Source: Isoperla grammatica (Eukaryota; Arthropoda; Insecta; Plecoptera; Perlodidae). Taken from it: 64,000 nt of DNA. Positions 1-11,758 of this stretch are shown one piece after another. Location of the stretch: contig OX246743.1 in assembly GCA_945910005.1 (NCBI GenBank), forward strand, positions 10,026,587 to 10,090,586, given 5' to 3'. The position numbers were made by a program, and so were the translations under genes. The first letter of the stretch is position 1; each line of letters starts with the position of its first letter. The notes under the pieces are model-generated. The model worked only from the letters and a program-made list of their open reading frames with translations, had not been told where the DNA came from and did not search any database.

Positions 1-440
1 TACCTGGTCCAAACAAATCTGTGCACCTTTTGTTTGAGTGGTATGTAAACAATAGTTTCTGATGAGAACAATGTTTGTCTCAAGCCTTGTCCTACTTTAG
101 TTTTAATAATTTATGTTAAAAGAAAACATTGTTATTTACATCTATGCGAGCAAACCATAGTTGTTGTAAGGATCTACATTCTACAAGGGTTGTTTGATTA
201 TTTCGTCAAACGGCCCGAACCTGGTGCTTAACATTAAACTGTAATTAGCTCAAATTTTGTTTGTGCACAAACAAAAATAATACTCTCTACAAAATCAAGA
301 TTGCGGTAAGGGTCTAAAATGGTTGTTAGATTATTTCTTCGAATGGTATCTGGCGTCGAAGAGAAAATTGTAACTGCGCCACATCGTTGGCGACCGTATC
401 ACTAACCGAAGACATTCCCACGTCGTCTGTTGCCGCATCC
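1..440. other. Unannotated AT-rich sequence
   Basis: No gene is seen. Two segments near 166-211 and 306-345 (GTAAGGRTCTA followed by GATTATTTC) resemble each other about 139 bp apart, suggesting an old, degenerate tandem duplication. Confidence 0.4.
255..276. repeat. Perfect 22-bp palindrome
   Basis: Eleven bases (TTTTGTTTGTG) are followed directly by their exact reverse complement, with no spacer. It could be a dimer binding site or a chance palindrome. Nothing nearby indicates a function. Confidence 0.6.
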
Positions 441-560
441 GAAGTCTTCACCTATCAAACGAAGTCTTCGCATATCTACCGAAGTCTTCGCCTATCTACC
501 GAAGTCTTCGTCTATCTACCGAAGTCTTCGCCTATCTACCGAAGTCTTCGCCTATCTAAT
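441..560. repeat. 20-bp minisatellite, six copies
   Basis: The unit GAAGTCTTCGCCTATCTACC is repeated about six times with single-base changes. The first copy is the most diverged. GAAGTCTTC within the unit is itself an almost complete inverted repeat. The stretch is open in one frame only because the period and composition avoid stops; no gene is inferred. Confidence 0.9.
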
Positions 561-742
561 GATGGTATCTGCCACTAGCGAGGTATAGAGTTCCTACGTG
601 ATTAAACTGAAGTAGGAACTTCATACCGTGCTCTTGGCTTTGCCGTACTAACATCAATCAGTACCTACAACAACTCGGATCGTCTCGTCGTCTAACAGTA
701 CCGATAACAACCAACTGATCTTCAGTGAACATGTATTTGTGG

Positions 743-814
743 TGTCTTCAAAAATGTACAGCTAAAATAATGTAAGATTCAGTAAGAATAATATTAAGAA
801 ATCATAATTGGTAA
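743..814 (+). repeat. Dispersed repeat copy 1
   Basis: About 70 bp, containing AGCTAAAATAATGTAAG, is nearly identical to 1193-1266 in the same orientation. The two copies flank a segment containing a tRNA-like SINE head, so they may be ends of one composite repeat or two insertions of one family. Confidence 0.75.
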
Positions 815-1097
815 TTTGTTAGAAATCATACCATGGTTTTGTGTGGAGGGATTAAAAGAAAGGTAATTAATAAAATCAAATTTGGATTTTGATTGGATAC
901 CTGATATAATGAGGACTGATAAAATTAATGTATTTCGTGATATGTTGAGGATAAAAAATCTAGAGGAGAGCTGAAATTTTTTGTTGGCGTTGTTTCATCT
1001 TTTACAATGTATTTACCATGTTATTATTTTATTGATGATTATGATCAATGTATAACAAATAAAATAAATAACAAAGGTAGGCCTATACATATTCATG
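815..1097. other. Unannotated AT-rich sequence
   Basis: No reading frame, RNA or repeat stands out between the two copies of the 70-bp repeat, apart from the SINE head that follows. Confidence 0.4.
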
Positions 1098-1160
1098 GCT
1101 TGTACGGGGTTCGAACCCGCGTCTCTTTGTTCCTCTAAGGCCACCGCAAATATCAAGGAG
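1098..1160 (-). mobile_element. tRNA-like SINE head (degenerate)
   Basis: On the minus strand a perfect B-box core (GGTTCGAACCC) lies downstream of an A-box-like TGGCCTTAGAGG, at tRNA spacing. An acceptor stem is not evident, so this is a tRNA-derived SINE head or decayed tRNA pseudogene rather than a working tRNA gene. Confidence 0.5.
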
Positions 1161-1192
1161 AGATAACCGGACAAATTCTAGGTTGTCCTCCG

Positions 1193-1266
1193 ATTTCTTC
1201 AAAAATACCCAGCTAAAATAATGTAAGGTTCAGTAAGAATAATATTAAGAAATCATAATTGGTGAT
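1193..1266 (+). repeat. Dispersed repeat copy 2
   Basis: Same-orientation partner of 743-814, differing at a few positions. The similarity ends abruptly after TCATAATTGGTGAT. Confidence 0.75.
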
Positions 1267-2695
1267 ACATAGATTTGATGCTTGAAAGAAACTCTAAATA
1301 AATAAATAAACAGATGTAAATACATTTTCTAACCAAAAATTATTATATAAATTAAAATTATTTAAATACATAATATAAACTGAAAAGAATGAACATATGT
1401 TTTATTGAAGGCGATTTTCGCAAGGTGATACCCCTAAGGTGATACTCCTAAGGGGGTAAATCGTGAAGGTATTTGTATTCAACGTACAATGTTGCAATTT
1501 CCATTCATGTCCAATTTAATTCTAGTAATAAAATGTATAATAAATAATCAACCTGTCAACAACAGTGTTTTTCTCCTGAAAGAGAGAAACTATAGTACAA
1601 TAAAATAAGTGGTAAAACTACTCTCATTACATCCATGTCCTGTTGGCCTTTGTTTATGTAAATAGTACATCCTACCCTATTACAATCCACTCCCAATAGT
1701 TACGATGATGATCGTATTCTAGGAAGAGGAGAAAGGAAAACCTATGAGTATATCCTGCTACAATTCCTAGGCATGCATGCATGCCACCGCCACCAAACAC
1801 GAGCATGCCTACAACCTACCTATTTACCTTATCCGCAAATATTAGTCCTACCATAATGACACTTTTCTAATTGCAATTTTACAACTCCTAATAACCACCA
1901 TAAAAACATTTCTAAAAAACTTTACACAACTCTATATATTATGTGTGCGTGTGAAGTATGGTAAACCGAACCATAAAGGTATAATTTATTTCCGTACCGA
2001 TATGAAAAATGCAACATATCATGCACATTTAGTAAATGCATTAACGATACGTCAGTAAACCTAATGTACACATCACTGATAAACATAATGGAGGTGTTTT
2101 TTTTAAGAGGTGCCAATTTATTCATCCAATTAATATGAATACTCTTCGCTTCTGTGTAGCATGTTTGTTTAAATCTCTCGAGAAAATCTAGATATGGTGT
2201 TTGTTTTTTATTTCGAAATGCAGACGGGCTGCGTCAGTTTACCCAAGGGCTCGTTATTGTATTAATGATATCCTTTTCTTCGACACCACTCGTCTGTTTT
2301 TTCCACTGCTAATAAAGAAACTGCAGCCATTGTGAGCTCGTTATTTTTCTTGAAGGTAAATAAACAGGTTCGTTTCTTGATAAATGTTTAAACTCATTAG
2401 AGTCCGTTTCTGAAAAACACTGTTCTTTATATCACTACTACTTCCAAGACCCTTTTGATATTATCTGAGAAGGTGCGTTGTTGAGTGTTAGTTGTTTGTT
2501 TTGCCACTAGAATCTGGCCAACTAGAAGCTGGCCAACTTTTTAAGTATTTTAGGTATAAACATCTCCCTCTCATATTTTACTGTCCATTTGCTTAAAGCA
2601 ATACGTATTTGAAGAAGTTTAATAATGAAAATACATTTTTGTGGGAATTCATTCTGACAAAAGGAAAATCTTTGAAAGCCTACAGATAGGATTGT
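1267..2695. other. Unannotated AT-rich sequence
   Basis: No gene is recognised. Small items only: a short duplication of GGTGATAC-CCTAA near 1425-1455 and a 16-bp perfect palindrome (GGCATGCATGCATGCC) near 1771-1786. Confidence 0.4.
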
Positions 2696-2790
2696 CTGTG
2701 ACAGGTGTCGAAACCAGCAACTTCTCGTATTTTTGTACAGGATGCTATCGTTGAGCCACCTTTATCTGTAACAATGGTATGAATTATGGC
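2696..2790 (-). mobile_element. tRNA-like SINE head (degenerate)
   Basis: Minus strand reads GGTGGCTCAACGATAGCATC (A-box region) followed about 35 bp later by GCTGGTTTCGACACCTG, a B-box with one extra base. The layout matches the better preserved SINE heads at 41140-41349 and 15151-15345, but divergence is high. Confidence 0.5.
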
Positions 2791-3766
2791 GATTGATAAT
2801 GATATTCTAATTTCGCGGATAACAACCTTTACATTGTTTTGTAATGAATGTTTTACTTCTAGCAATTCATGGCTAGTTCATGTGGTAATGGTTAATAATA
2901 ATCCTCCGTTTGATTCGTACGAATTGAAGATGAGTCTTCTAGTTAAAGTTGGAGCTTGGAATCGGTCAATTAAGCAGGTTGTAAAAGTGAACCAAATTCC
3001 CGACTGAATCATTAAAACCAACTTGTGACTTAAATGTACTTATTTAGCGGACATAGTATTGGAGTAGGTATTGCCGTTGTTTGGAGGGCTGTATTCATAA
3101 CTACAATGTATTAATTTTTGTTACTATAAAATGCTGCTGAATTGTTTTTTTCGAACTGGTTTTTTAATTGTTTTTTAAATTCCTATTTCATAGGTATTTT
3201 GCCAGTACTCATTTAATAGAATTTTAAGAACCATAATTTAAATCACTTCAATTAGTAATTTATTTCCATCAAGAGCTATAATCAAATATAATAATCCTTC
3301 TCTTTTCGCTTATTAAAAGATGTTTTCCGCAATAAAAGTTTTTAAATGCAAATTTGATTTTTAGTCAAATAATTGACGCATTAGATACTTTCGTATATAT
3401 TCAATAACCAGTTTCGTAAATGTCTGTCTACTGACTTATAAAAACATGAGTATTCATTATATTTTAAAACATTAGCATTTTTATCATAATTAAATTCACC
3501 TTGACAAACTGAAAGACACCCCAACAACGAGTTTGTGTGCCAACTTAAATAAAACAAAACTTGTCAACTGCCAGTTTAAATAATGCGTGTGGTTTGGTAT
3601 TGCAGAAAGCAGGTGTGGGTCCTATTATTAAATAAGAACGAATTGTCTGCCATACTATGTGAATACTAATCAGGACTGCTGCAAGACATAAATAAAACTA
3701 TTAGTAAGTTTCCCAATCTCAATGTCTGGCTTAGGCTATTGTTAGAGGAATCCATCGGATTCACCA
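2791..3766. other. Unannotated AT-rich sequence
   Basis: Nothing recognisable as gene, RNA or repeat. Short open frames here have no protein-like features. Confidence 0.4.
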
Positions 3767-4102
3767 CGCATGCGTACACGCACCACACGCACTCTACACG
3801 CACACGTACACGCACACGCACACGTACACGCACACGCACTCTACACGCATGCGTACACGCACACGCACTCTACACGCATATGTACACGCACACACTCTAC
3901 ACGCATGCGTACACGCACACGCACTCTACACGCATGCGTACACGCACACGCACTCTACACGCATATGTACACGCACACACTCTACACGCATGCGTACACG
4001 CACACGCACTCTACACGCATGCGTACACGCACACGCACTCTACACGCATATGTACACGCACACACTCTACACGCATATGTACACGCACACACTCTACACG
4101 CA
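3767..4102. repeat. 27-29-bp CACG-rich minisatellite
   Basis: About nine tandem units of 29 bp (starting CTCTACACGCATGCG) and 27 bp (with GCATATG instead of GCATGCG), preceded by irregular CACGCACACG sequence. All three + frames are open because the unit lacks stops; these open frames are not evidence of a gene. Outside each CTCT the unit is strictly alternating purine-pyrimidine, the composition that favours left-handed DNA. Confidence 0.9.
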
Positions 4103-4403
4103 TAATAATGTTGAGGACTATTATTATAACCGCAAACATCACGAGATATTTAAAATACAAATTATTTTATTCCAACAGGCACCCCATACGTGTATCGCCA
4201 GTCGTATGTATTTACAGAGAAATATTTTAATACTAAAATATACCTATATATATAATAAACTTCAAGATTAAAAAATATCCGATGGATAAGAAAGTGTTCA
4301 AAGTGAATAACGTATTATTTATATATTTGTGTTACATGCTGCATTTTGTTAAAATTGCTACATTTTTTGTTTGTTTGCTGCATTTTGGATAAATTTTGTC
4401 TAG

Positions 4404-4533
4404 TTATCATCAAAATGATCAAATAAATTATTCTATTCTTGAATCTTGGAGCTTGATTGAAAATGCTGATTGTATTGTCGATCCAACTGACGTTGAATTC
4501 TACAGATATTTCAGAAAAACACTGATGTTTCAG
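4404..4533 (+). CDS. Candidate internal exon, unknown protein
   Basis: A 130-nt segment starts after a T-rich tract and TTTTGTCTAG (acceptor-like) and ends at TTTCAG followed by GTAAAT (donor-like). One frame is open throughout and gives protein-like composition, including ESWSLIENADCIVDPTDVEF and YRYFRKTLMFQ. I do not recognise the protein. No matching neighbouring exons were found, so this may be a chance open frame in AT-rich DNA. Confirmation would need a spliced transcript or a conserved homologue. Confidence 0.2.
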
Positions 4534-5534
4534 GTAAATATAGTTGAACGTTTCAGTATTACACTAACACATATTTTATGTTTAGTCTGCACGTCAATGT
4601 ATCATTTGTTTTATGATTCTTATTCCGTAAGTCAACATTCCATTAAAATTAATCATGTTGATCCCACTAAGATAAGTTATTGTTCAGTATTCGGAAAACG
4701 TTCTTCGACCATAATGAAAATATTAGCTACAAAAAATAAATCGATCAATTGCCAAAATATCATTCCCGTGTCAATTTGAACAAACAAAACATTATTTTAC
4801 TAACTGGTACTGTGATACAAAAATTAAAACAAAAACAAGCTAAATTTACCCTTCTATGGTTGTAAATCTTTTATATATGAATAGGAATACACATAAACAG
4901 CATAAGGAAGGTCTATATTAACGGGGGGGATGGGATGGTCGATTTTTTGTATGCCATCACACATTTTTTAAAGAGATTTTGTTTTGTTTATTCTGTAAAA
5001 TAACATACATGAAATAATTGGTTTCAACATTAGTTCCAATGTGGATCGTCTATGAATACGGGCCTCATGTTCCTGAAATATCATGCTATTCTAATGCCGA
5101 GCTGTTAATGAATTAAATTAATTATGTGTAAAATATCAAAATAGAATTAATCTTTTTTTATAATAAAAACACAATACATAAATACACTAAATATATAGTT
5201 ACATCATCTGTAGAAAGTGTTTGGCAATAAAGAATCATTCATTACCCAAAAATGTCAAAGTTTATTAATTTCATGTAAGTACAACACGAGGCAACGTTCC
5301 CTTCCAATATATAATTACAAAATTGAAGTCTCAACCTTGAAATCAATTTTAAATTGTTTCGAAGTTCGAACTAGGATTAACCCTTTCCTTCTAACAACAG
5401 CTGAAAATAAAGGCGAACAAAAAACGTAATCTCCTTGGTTTTATTATTTTATGGTCTCTACTTTGTAAGAGGGTCCGAATTACGTCGACTCATCAACCAC
5501 CAAACCCAACGAAAGGGTTGAGAGAAAATGACGA
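4534..5534. other. Unannotated AT-rich sequence
   Basis: The open frame from the candidate exon continues to about 4779 but loses protein-like composition after the donor-like site. The rest shows no gene or repeat beyond a G7 tract near 4924. Confidence 0.4.
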
Positions 5535-6104
5535 GAGGTGGAAAATGTGTTACCGCCGGTAGTTAAACTCTTTGACTGGAGTTGAGTCGTACTCCGCCGG
5601 TAGACGCTGAGGTAGAAAATGTATTTCCGCCGGTAGTTATACTCTTTGGCGGGAGATGACTCGGACTCGGCGGTAGACGCTGAGGTAGAAAATGTGTTAC
5701 CACCGGTAGTTATACTCTTTGACGGGAGTTGAGTCGGACTCGGCGGTAGCCGATCTGATCCGCCGAGGTAGAAAATGTGTTACCGCCGGTAGTTATACTC
5801 TTTGGCGGGAGTTGGGTCGGACTCTGCGGTAGACGATCTGACCCGCCGAGGTAGAAAATGTGTTACCGCCGGTAGTTATACTCTTTGGCGGGAGTTGGGT
5901 CGGACTCTGCGGTAGACGATCTGACCCGCCGAGGTAGAAAATGTGTTACCGCCGGTAGTTTACTCTTTGGCGGGAGTTGGGTCGGACTCTGCGGTAGCCG
6001 ATCTGATCCGCCGAGGTAGAAAATGTGTTACCGACGCTAGTTATAATCTTTGGCGGGAGTTGGGTCGGACTCGGCCGATAGACAATCTGAGCCGCTGCCG
6101 GTGA
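5535..6104. repeat. 73-83-bp CpG-rich minisatellite
   Basis: Seven tandem units begin with GAGGTAGAAAATGTGTTACC, at about 5535, 5609, 5682, 5765, 5848, 5931 and 6013. The first units are 73-74 bp. Later ones are 82-83 bp because they gained about ten bases (GATCTGACCC) before the next unit. It is markedly CpG-rich compared with the flanks. Confidence 0.9.
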
Positions 6105-6118
6105 AAGGGACGACTATA

Positions 6119-6119
6119 G

Positions 6120-6166
<47 letters not shown>
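6119..6166. repeat. (TC)n(AC)n compound microsatellite
   Basis: About twelve TC units followed directly by about eleven AC units, immediately after the 83-bp minisatellite. Confidence 0.95.
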
Positions 6167-7329
6167 TCGCGCGTCATTGCGCTATTCCCTGCTATCTTGT
6201 ACCTTGGTCCATAGGGTTTTTATATTATAGGTTGTAGGATAGAATATTATAGTTGTGTGAATAAAATATTAAGAATGTATATCTAGTTTTATGAGATTCT
6301 CTTTGGATTGTCACCAGAAGCGAAGTAACAAGTGGTAATATGTAGAATCATTTTTAAGCTATCCATAATAATTATAATATAATAAAACATAAACATAAAG
6401 TTTATACAGGTAGGCCTAGTTGTAATATAAATTCATTATCACAATTTTAATTTACATTAATTTATATCCATAACAACTAAAACGGATTAACAAGTACATG
6501 TATGGATATTATATTAATATTTTCGTAGAATGTGCTTTCGTAGACCAGAATAATAGGAATAAAAGAAAATGACGATTAGGCCACTTCGTCGCCCAGTTGA
6601 GTGAGTGTAAAAGAAGCTGAGTATCACGATGTGATAATCCTTTAATTATATTGAACAAATAAGTTTACTAATATATCGATAACAATACATTCAGAATGTT
6701 AATACTATTGCTCTCAACGAAAACGACCCAACTAGTTCCAGGTTTCTAACTTCTAAAAGACAATCTGCCCCACAATGAATGACCAATAATAAAATATAAT
6801 TGGTATTGCTACCAATCATTTCGATAAATTCGATGCATTCATACTATTATGTTGCACCGTAGTTATTCGTGGCCTTAGGAAGGTGTGTCCTTATAGGGTA
6901 TGAATTCTAGAGCATCGTGAAAGTAGAAGACATTGGCTTGTGTCCGTGATACCGATAGGATAGGCAGTAGTACACCACTAGCCACTAGTTTTATTCCTGA
7001 AATCAAGAAAATACCCTCTATGTATTTGATGAAAGAAAACAGTACCATAACGATCTCATTAAAAGTGTTAAACCGTTTAACCGTCCCCCTTCCCTCAAAC
7101 ACAAAATGCTCTGGAATAAGATTTAAAAACGATTTCAAATATTGTCTATACACACACACGCACACAAGTGTCTACTACTAATTGGTTTAAGTATAATGGG
7201 ATCGTTATTAATTTTAGGGATGAATATACAAATAAGTCAATGTCATTAAGTGAAATAATTATACAAACACTCAACTAAGATATATTAAATATATATATGA
7301 TTTCTTAGATTTTGTTGGTTGCAAAATGT
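6167..7329. other. Unannotated AT-rich sequence
   Basis: No gene or repeat is recognised. Short frames around 6875-7181 on both strands look like chance openings. Confidence 0.4.
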
Positions 7330-7434
7330 AAAGTAAGAAAACATTTTTCGGTTTAACCAATCCAAATTGTATTTTATTTATTTTATTTTAAATACAATTT
7401 GGATTGGTTAAACCAAAAAGTGTTTTCTTACTTT
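7330..7434. repeat. Long palindrome (MITE-like foldback)
   Basis: Arms 7330-7374 and 7390-7434 are 45 bp each and match at 43 of 45 positions as reverse complements, around a 15-bp AT loop. AT-rich dinucleotide tracts lie on both sides. This is typical of a very short foldback element inserted at TA-rich DNA. A transcript would form a strong hairpin. Confidence 0.85.
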
Positions 7435-8900
7435 ATATATATATAAAAACTACAAAAACATCAATTGTAAGACTGACTTTCGGTTCATTTAAAAAACTTT
7501 AATACTGCAATGTATTTTCAAATACCACTTACCGACCACTAAACGTTACCACTTCAAAACGTCCTATGTACCCCTACTTGATGCAACTTTATTAGTCGCA
7601 AACACGTTGGTTATCTCGTAAAATAACTTAATACTTTGCACTGACATTGCATTCACCCAACAATGTAATAATTGTATTAAGTAAACTGTAAAGAGTAAAT
7701 AACTTTAAAAAATAAACTTTTTGTGTTAAATTATGTTTTTTACATTTTAGGGTTGTAATTGTATTCTGTGTGGAAGGTCTGTTAGTTATTCAGTCTTCTC
7801 ATTATACTAATGAACTATGTTTATGGTTTAAGTGTGTGCAAGCAAAGCGCATTATTACACTTGCCTTCCAACTAATGGACCATTGGTGAGGAATCAGATA
7901 TAATAAGGCTAATCAAAACGTGTCAATAAAATAAAATAGTTTTGAAATTATATTTCTTTTATTTCGAGAAGCACGTATGTAATAAGCCCAAATAGAAATA
8001 ATCAACTAACATAATTACTTTATGTGGCATGCGTTTTTTCGTTTTTTCTTTTTCTTTTTTGTTTTTATAGCGGATGGAACATGCAATGTTCGGAATGTAA
8101 TGTCATAAAAATAATTTGTTGTCTAGCAGAAAACGCTTCCATTGCAACTTTTGCACGATTCCATCTTGGTATATTTCCCAGACCGTATTAAAACAAAGCA
8201 TGGTCGCACGCACTCGTGCCCTTGAGTAAAGATAAGACCAAGCGCACTAAAGGGGGCTGCTAAAGGAGGAATCCCATGAAGATTTGTGTTAATTCAATTG
8301 CAGATGTACAGTTTAACTATCGATACGTACTGTCACCTTAACTGATATGTTGTTAATAGCAATAATGCTGGATGCTCTTCAATGGTCTAATGTTAGGGAA
8401 CAAATTCAATGATATTCGTCTATAAGATACTGTGAGTTACATTGCATGGTGTCTGTCGTTGATATTGATGGCTTCAATAATATGCAGATAATAGCGGTGA
8501 CAAGTAGAGTCCCTGGTGAACGCCGCTGGACTAAGAAGGATGTGATAAAGGTGTGACGCAAATGCTTTATCTGATGACGAAGGAAATCCTTGCTTGAAAC
8601 TAAATCATACGACCACTTTTGATGATCTCAGCATTAGTCAGAGTTGAGTTCGTTAAACTTGGGGAATATTCATCGGTAAATCAGCGCTTTACAGTATATA
8701 TCTTATGCAAGTTTTTTTTTAAATCCATTTAATTTTTGCTGGATAGTATTAATTCTCGATAAATACCTTGGTTTTATACAAATATGTGGGAAGAATTATT
8801 GTAGGAATAGATTACGTATAATAGCTGTAGAGTTGATTGCAAATTGATGAAACCATTGTGGTGGCAAAGATTAATACGTTTATGAGGTATTTGAGCAATT
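7435..8900. other. Unannotated AT-rich sequence
   Basis: No reading frame, tRNA-like head or tandem repeat is seen. A short T-rich tract lies near 8037-8065. Confidence 0.4.
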
Positions 8901-8913
8901 TAGAACTTAGCAA

Positions 8914-8955
8914 AGCCGACGTTTCGGGCAAGTCTGATTCTCAATCCTCAGAAAG
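8914..8955 (-). other. Hammerhead-core-like motif (Penelope-like relic)
   Basis: On the minus strand CTGAGGA is followed about 19 bases later by CCCGAAACGTCGGC. These match the conserved CUGANGA and GAAAC boxes of hammerhead ribozymes, which are known from Penelope-like retroelements. Stem II is not convincing here. The same paired boxes recur in the foldbacks at 11589-11764 and 14745-15010 and near 48304. Confidence 0.35.
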
Positions 8956-9619
8956 GTGCACACACGTCTTTTTATCTGTTGGCATAATTTGGTAGTTAAA
9001 ATCGTCATTTGTCTTATTTTCTACTTCAACATCCATGCTTTATATTATGATTTGATCAAAATGAGCTCTTCGACTTAAAATAGCAGTTCGCAAACTTCAC
9101 AGACTTGAGGTAACTATAGTCTAGTCTAAATAAATAGAAAGCTTTATTTATTAATCCTAGTGGCAATATTAAATGACTATAGAGAGAGTGCAATAAAACA
9201 TAGTTTTCTCGTATTTGTAGTCACTCAAGTCATGTGTACGTACACGTATTGTTGTACCTGTACTGCATATTATAGAAAACATGGATATACATTCGATTAC
9301 TCTTTTCAACACTGCCACGCCACCAACATTTAACATGTGGTTTTGTGCAATTTCAGGAACATTTTACTCAGTAACTATCATACATACAGACAACATTTTT
9401 AGGAGTTTTTATGTGTTTTAAGTAAAAATGACCTACAATGATGTTTGTACCATACATGTTTTTGTTCAACTATTTGTTTTGTAAATACATTAGTTTATGT
9501 TGTATTTTATTACATTCATATTCCTTTCATAATTAATATAAATTAAACCCTTCATTTTATGAATGCAATTAAAAGTGATATTACAACAAACAACATAGTT
9601 CTTGTTTTCTGAAAGTTTC
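8956..9619. other. Unannotated AT-rich sequence
   Basis: Nothing recognisable. Confidence 0.4.
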
Positions 9620-9661
9620 ACCACAGATAACAAATTAACTACGTAATTTGTTATCTGTGGT
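9620..9661. repeat. Perfect 18-bp stem hairpin
   Basis: ACCACAGATAACAAATTA (9620-9637) is followed after a 6-base loop by its exact reverse complement (9644-9661). The two bases outside the stem also nearly pair. It may be a tiny foldback repeat; no function is indicated. Confidence 0.85.
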
Positions 9662-9761
9662 TTCACATTAATATCTTTAGTAGTTCCTGAGATATATTCG
9701 TAAGTATACAAAATTGATATTCCCGGTAAAATCAGTCAAACGGTTAAGTACACATTAACCC

Positions 9762-10411
9762 TGTTTACATGGTGGACTGAGTCCGGTACTGAGTACGGTC
9801 TGGGCCATGTAAACACCTAGAAAATGGGACCGAACCGACTGGGTCCGGTCCGCCAAAAAAGCTAGACCGTACCGAAAGACCGACTCAGTCCTATCATGTA
9901 AACGGGTAGAACGTACTGACTGAAGAACTGGAACTTTGAACGAACGCTGTTTATAGGTGAATAAGATGGTAAATGATTGTAGTTAATATTAAGATTAAGA
10001 TTAAAACACTTAAAGGCTGCAAATGGGCCACAACTACCCGGTGGCAACCTATCCAAACCTCCCCCCTCCCCACCCTCCCTCGTCACCTCCTTTTCGTCAA
10101 TCTATTTCTAAATTCCCTTACTGACTCGCACTCAACAACCTCCTCGGGTAACTCATTCCATTCCCTTACCGTTCTCTAGTTGCCATCAACAAAAATCAAG
10201 TAAAATATTTACAACAGCTTGTAACCTTTTGTTCGCCGGGATGCATCTTTATATTAATTTTAAATGGCAGAAGAAAAAAGTAGGGTAATGTACGACCAAA
10301 ACGAACAAGTGTAGCGCGAGACCGAACTCAAGTTTGGGTATACCTCCATATAAACGCAAACGGCAATGACAGTTCTCAGTCTGGTACTCAGTACGGTCCG
10401 CCATGTAAACA
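9762..10411. mobile_element. TIR DNA-transposon nest (non-autonomous)
   Basis: TGTTTACATGGTGGAC at the left end mirrors the right end, where the reverse complement reads TGTTTACATGGCGGAC. CATGTAAAC also occurs at about 9807 and 9895, so 9762-9815 is itself palindromic and 9762-9905 has a second inverted pairing. No transposase frame is present. A TTAA lies left of the element but not right of it, so the superfamily stays open. A LINE 3' end sits inside. Confidence 0.6.
9985..10200 (-). pseudogene. Non-LTR retrotransposon 3' end (CR1/Jockey-like relic)
   Basis: On the minus strand 10083-10175 encodes EWNELPEEVVECESV followed by REFRNRLTKRR and a stop. This matches the conserved C-terminal tail (W-N-x-L-P-x-x-V-V ... 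S-V-x-x-F-K/R-x-x-L) of many non-LTR reverse transcriptases. An in-frame stop lies just upstream of it and there is no RT domain, so the copy is 5'-truncated and dead. The following minus-strand sequence is a short 3' UTR ending near 9987 in CTTAAT-like hexamer repeats, as such elements often do. Confidence 0.65.
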
Positions 10412-11588
10412 TTGTTGATTGTAATACACTGTGTGCCACGTTATAACTATCGCTTTGAATCAGGTTAGAAATAACTGATGGATTAAAAATCGAATTACCT
10501 TGACATCTGTTGGTAGTTTGGTGATTTGGTTATCATCTCGCAATTTTCATTTTGTAACACTTTGAAGATCGGATTCAGATGTGAGGTTATAGGCCTAGTA
10601 TCTGCCGGTTGAATATTTTCCACAAAATAATCGACGCCAGCAACAGAAACACTTCGCCTAGATTCAGTACACCGATTAGAAGCTATGGTTTCTTATTTGA
10701 CAGAAAACGAGGCATTCATTATAGTAGTTATAATTCACTAAAACCCCCTCACCATATACACGACACGTGTAAAAACATTTCGCTGTGAATACTATGAAGT
10801 GTGAATCTAGCTCCTAGTTACATTGAAAGTCGAATGCTACAATAACTGAGTGCCAACATTTGAAAGAAGAAATCCGCTAGAGTAAAAACAAAAACCACTG
10901 ACATCGTTTTTCAAATTCGAGGGATCTACTAAGGCAGAAGGTGTTGGTGGGTGAAAAGTGTTAAAATACGAAATATATGGTGCGTTTATTTTGATTCAAA
11001 TATTGATTTTACTCACTTGTCTTGTGTCAATTTCAATTGTCAATCTATCTGTCAATGTCTCTATCATTATTCAGAAAAGTGCTGACTTAAATAATAAAAA
11101 AAATCGGTTGACTCTCATTTTTTTGCTACAATATGTCATTTCTTTTCAGGGTTAACCACACGCAGAAAATATCGATGGACTTTATATCACAATATAAATA
11201 CATTTTTACTTTTTCTGCAGCTAAATTCAACAAAACATGCCACAATCACGTACTCTCTAACATTCCAAAAACAAACATACACAATTCAATCTCCCCGTGA
11301 AGTGGATTTAGATGGGGTGGGAATGGGATACCGCAATAGCCGGTACAATGTAATGTAACATTACCGGAGGTTGGATGGGTCAGCCCGCCCGAATCAATTC
11401 CATCTCCGCAATGCGGTCTCCACACATTCGTGCGTTCGTTACACATACATACGCTTTTCCTCTCTCATTTCACATTGTTTTATTCTTTGAAAAGAGGCCA
11501 TTTCAGGGAAAACTTGGGAGTTTTCAGAAAATAAAGTTGTATATATATATTAAAACCCTAAACATTCCGTGGCCAGGATTTACGCCAG
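10412..11588. other. Unannotated sequence
   Basis: No gene is recognised. Some GC-richer sequence occurs at 11290-11430, without protein-like frames. Confidence 0.4.
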
Positions 11589-11758
11589 TAAAATTAAAAT
11601 ATTTGCGGGTTATTCCGCCACGTTCTACCTCCATATTTTGCCGACGGTCCCTATCCTCAGGGCGTCGAACTCCAAAAGTTGGATAGGGATCATAAGGTTC
11701 CTGAAACGTCGGCACAATATGGAGGTAGAACGTGGCGGAATAACCCATAAATATTTTG

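Noticed and set aside
3739..4271. Three overlapping + frames of 111-163 codons rich in His, Thr and Arg
   Set aside because: They are readings of the CACG-rich minisatellite, which lacks stops in all three frames.
9762..10411. piggyBac assignment from the TTAA left of the terminus
   Set aside because: No TTAA is found at the right border.
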